NCBI GenBank assembly: GCA_910585165.1
Contig: CAJUBX010000028.1
Location: 1-24,173 of the forward strand
Origin: an uncultured Oscillibacter sp.
GTDB lineage: Bacteria > Bacillota > Clostridia > Oscillospirales > Oscillospiraceae
Direction: 5' to 3'
Length of the DNA stretch: 24,173 nt
Position numbers and translations under genes: made by a program. Under the pieces are notes generated by a model that was not told the DNA's origin, searched no databases, and saw nothing but the letters and a program-made list of their open reading frames with translations. Below are positions 22,912-24,173 of this stretch, one piece after another. The first letter of the stretch is position 1. Each line of letters begins with the position of its first letter.

Positions 22912-23076
22912 AGAGCCTGTTTAAAATCTATCAAAATGCCGTCTCAGTCCATCTTTTTCCGCTGGGACTGCGTTGATTTGACTTGAAATCCGTCAGGATT
23001 CCTGCGTCAAATCGCCTTGCCCAGCAAAAAAATCTGAGCTGATCCGGCATTCCGCCAGATATTAAACAGGCTCTTA
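22912..23076 (-). repeat. MITE-like palindromic element, copy 3
   Basis: About 165 bases. The ends AGAGCCTGTTTAA (22912-22924) and its complement (23062-23074) are perfect, and imperfect pairing continues for some 60 bases inward, so the whole element is a long imperfect palindrome. On the minus strand its core aligns with copy 2 (21 identical bases, 22982-23002) and with copy 1. No coding sequence. It lies 30 bases before the DUF1540 gene. Confidence 0.82.
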
Positions 23077-23105
23077 AAAAATCTTCACGCGGGAGGACCA
23101 GACCC

Positions 23106-23297
23106 ATGACCAAGGACTGCACCAACGGCGGCTGTGCCTGCACGCCCAACCAGAGCATCAAATGCACCGTGAACAACTGCGCCAACCACTGCCAGGACAC
23201 CGGCTACTGCGGCCTGAACACCATCCAGGTGGGCACCCATGAGGCCAACCCCACCATGGTGGAATGCACCGACTGCCAGAGCTTCAAGCTGAAATAA
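23106..23297 (+). CDS. DUF1540 Cys-rich small protein
   Basis: A 63-residue cytoplasmic protein with nine cysteines (5, 10, 12, 20, 25, 29, 35, 54, 57). The DUF1540 pattern is clear: CTVNNCANHCQ, then YCGLNTIQVGTHE and PTMVECTDCQSF. The family is common in Clostridia. A metal site, probably zinc, is assumed from the Cys pattern; the function is unknown. GGGAGGA precedes the ATG. No clear promoter is visible between the MITE-like copy 3 and this gene. A GC-rich hairpin without T run (23306-23328) follows the stop. Confidence 0.9.
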   Translation: MTKDCTNGGCACTPNQSIKCTVNNCANHCQDTGYCGLNTIQVGTHEANPTMVECTDCQSFKLK

Positions 23298-23356
23298 GCG
23301 GCCAGCCCTCCCGGTCCCTCCGGGAGGGGGTACATACCTGGAAAGGGGGCGACGGC

Positions 23357-23710
23357 ATGAAAGCAGCCTGGACGGCCCGGCTGGCGGGGGCGGCAGCGGG
23401 CCTTGCCAACGGCTTGTTCGGCGGGGGCGGCGGCATGGTATTTCTGCCCATCCAGTCCCGCTGGGGGAATTTGAGCCAGCGGAAGCTCTACGCCACCTGC
23501 GTGGGGGTCATCTTCCCGGTGTGCCTGGTGTCGGCGGCGGTGTATGTCTGGAAGGGCGGGGTATCTTTGGCGGCGGCCCTGCCGTATCTTGCCGGGGGGC
23601 TCATCGGCGGGTGGCTTGGCGGGAAGCTGTACGGAAAGGTTTCCACCAAATTTTTAAAGTGGCTGTTCGCCGCCTTTCTTTTCTACGCGGGGGTGAAGTA
23701 TCTGCTGTGA
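23357..23710 (+). CDS. TauE/SafE-family permease, N-terminal half protein
   Basis: A 117-residue hydrophobic protein with about four membrane segments. It carries the TauE/SafE repeat opening AGAAAGLANGLFGGGGGMVFLP and the GGLIGGWLGGKLYGKVSTKFLKWLF closing. Full TauE/SafE exporters (about 250 residues) are two such repeats fused. Here the halves are separate genes overlapping by four bases (GTGA), so they probably form one permease as a heterodimer. Family members export sulfite, sulfoacetate or related anions; the substrate here is unknown. The frame is open upstream, but the ATG at 23357 with AAGGGGG before it gives the natural start. Confidence 0.85.
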   Translation: MKAAWTARLAGAAAGLANGLFGGGGGMVFLPIQSRWGNLSQRKLYATCVGVIFPVCLVSAAVYVWKGGVSLAAALPYLAGGLIGGWLGGKLYGKVSTKFLKWLFAAFLFYAGVKYLL

Positions 23711-24081
23711 CGGACTGGATTCTGACCTTTCTCTGCGGCCTGGGGGCCAGCGTCATCTCCGCCTGGGGCGTAGGCGGGGGGACGCTGCTGCTGCTGGTGA
23801 TGACCCTCTTTCTGGGGGTGGACCAGCGGACGGCCCAGGGCATTAACCTTCTCTTTTTTCTTCCCACCGCCGTCAGCGCCCTGGCCTGCCACGCCAAGGG
23901 CGGCTATCTTGATAAGCCCACGCTGAAAGCCGCCGTGCCCATAGCCGTGGCCGCGGCCCTGGCCGGGGCCTGGATTTCCAACGCCGTAGACGTCGAGATT
24001 CTGAGAAAGCCCTTCGGCGTTTACCTGCTTCTCTCCGGGGCCGGTTTGATCTGGCCCAAAAAGAAGAACCCGGAAGACTGA
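23707..24081 (+). CDS. TauE/SafE-family permease, C-terminal half protein
   Basis: A 124-residue protein with about four membrane segments, starting with GTG (23707) inside the stop codon of the first half. It has the matching repeat: CGLGASVISAWGVGGGTLLLL, DQRTAQGINLLFFLP, and a C-terminal FGVYLLLSGAGLIW followed by a basic tail. The four-base overlap implies translational coupling and equal amounts of both halves. An overlapping reading frame starts further upstream, but it lies within the first gene and has no ribosome site. Confidence 0.85.
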   Translation: MTDWILTFLCGLGASVISAWGVGGGTLLLLVMTLFLGVDQRTAQGINLLFFLPTAVSALACHAKGGYLDKPTLKAAVPIAVAAALAGAWISNAVDVEILRKPFGVYLLLSGAGLIWPKKKNPED

Positions 24082-24086
24082 ACCAC

Positions 24087-24118
24087 GCGCCGCCCAGTTT
24101 CAACGGGCGGCGCTTTCC
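24087..24118 (+). terminator. Terminator after the permease pair
   Basis: A nine-base stem GCGCCGCCC/GGGCGGCGC (24087-24095 with 24105-24113) with a nine-base loop and only TTTCC after it. It begins five bases past the stop codon. Confidence 0.7.
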
Positions 24119-24146
24119 GGGAGTGTCCAAAATAAAGATTTAATGG

Positions 24147-24152
24147 TATAAT
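24147..24152 (+). promoter_or_regulatory. Perfect -10 box at the right edge
   Basis: TATAAT is followed at once by AGGAGCTATG, so an ATG (24160) sits eight bases after the -10. The hexamer 17 bases upstream (24124-24129, TGTCCA) is a poor -35. Either the gene starting there has almost no leader, or its real start lies beyond the window. Only the codons for MRKR are visible, so no gene is called. Confidence 0.4.
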
Positions 24153-24173
24153 AGGAGCTATGAGAAAAAGAAC

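Noticed and set aside
23521..23706. Longer start for the second permease half
   Set aside because: It would read through the first permease gene out of frame. The GTG at 23707 in the GTGA overlap gives a membrane-protein N-terminus.

Overview
The window looks like chromosome of a high-GC member of the Clostridia, most likely an Oscillospiraceae/Ruminococcaceae-type gut anaerobe. This is inferred from strong AGGAGG-type ribosome sites, sigma-A-like promoters, a single-chain clostridial PurL, a DUF1540 protein, a YabE-type G5/3D protein and a free-standing AICAR formyltransferase. No tRNA, rRNA, CRISPR array or intact insertion sequence is visible.

Layout. (1) Positions 1-2630, minus strand: a dihydrouridine synthase, an ECF sigma factor and a zinc-finger anti-sigma factor. 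They are fused by two ATGA overlaps behind a near-consensus promoter. (2) 2712-3244: a 58-residue conserved small protein diverging from a small XRE regulator. (3) 3432-4745: a promoter with a long structured leader, then a secreted G5/3D cell-wall protein. (4) 4804-18265: a 13.4-kb purine operon, GntR regulator-purE-purC-purF-purM-purN-[DUF1266/Imm33-like]-[SUKH]-purH(AICAR formyltransferase only)-purD-purL. (5) 18276-19956: IMP dehydrogenase with its own promoter and terminator. (6) 20287-21660, minus strand: membrane-anchored HtrA protease. (7) 21880-22661: a secreted protein made of five Cys/His repeats. (8) 22662-24173: repeat-rich spacer, DUF1540 protein, a two-gene split TauE/SafE permease, and a promoter at the right edge.

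How it works together. The operon encodes most of the route from PRPP to IMP, and guaB next door sends IMP to XMP. Several things depart from the textbook. The PurF has lost every glutaminase active-site residue but keeps its phosphoribosyltransferase and Fe-S cysteines. PurH lacks the IMP cyclohydrolase half. PurE is class I-like but no purK is present. Two proteins of toxin-immunity families sit inside the operon. A GntR/UTRA regulator heads it, with a perfect palindrome at the predicted transcription start. purB, purA and guaA are not in the window.

Three diverged copies of one palindromic MITE-like element (11825-12044, 19957-20119, 22912-23076) share a core. Its hairpin stem has changed on both sides while staying paired. 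One copy lies inside the purine operon and abuts the stop codon of the SUKH gene. The strongest candidates for something undescribed are the glutaminase-dead PurF, the Cys/His repeat protein, the immunity-family pair in a purine operon, and the repeat family.
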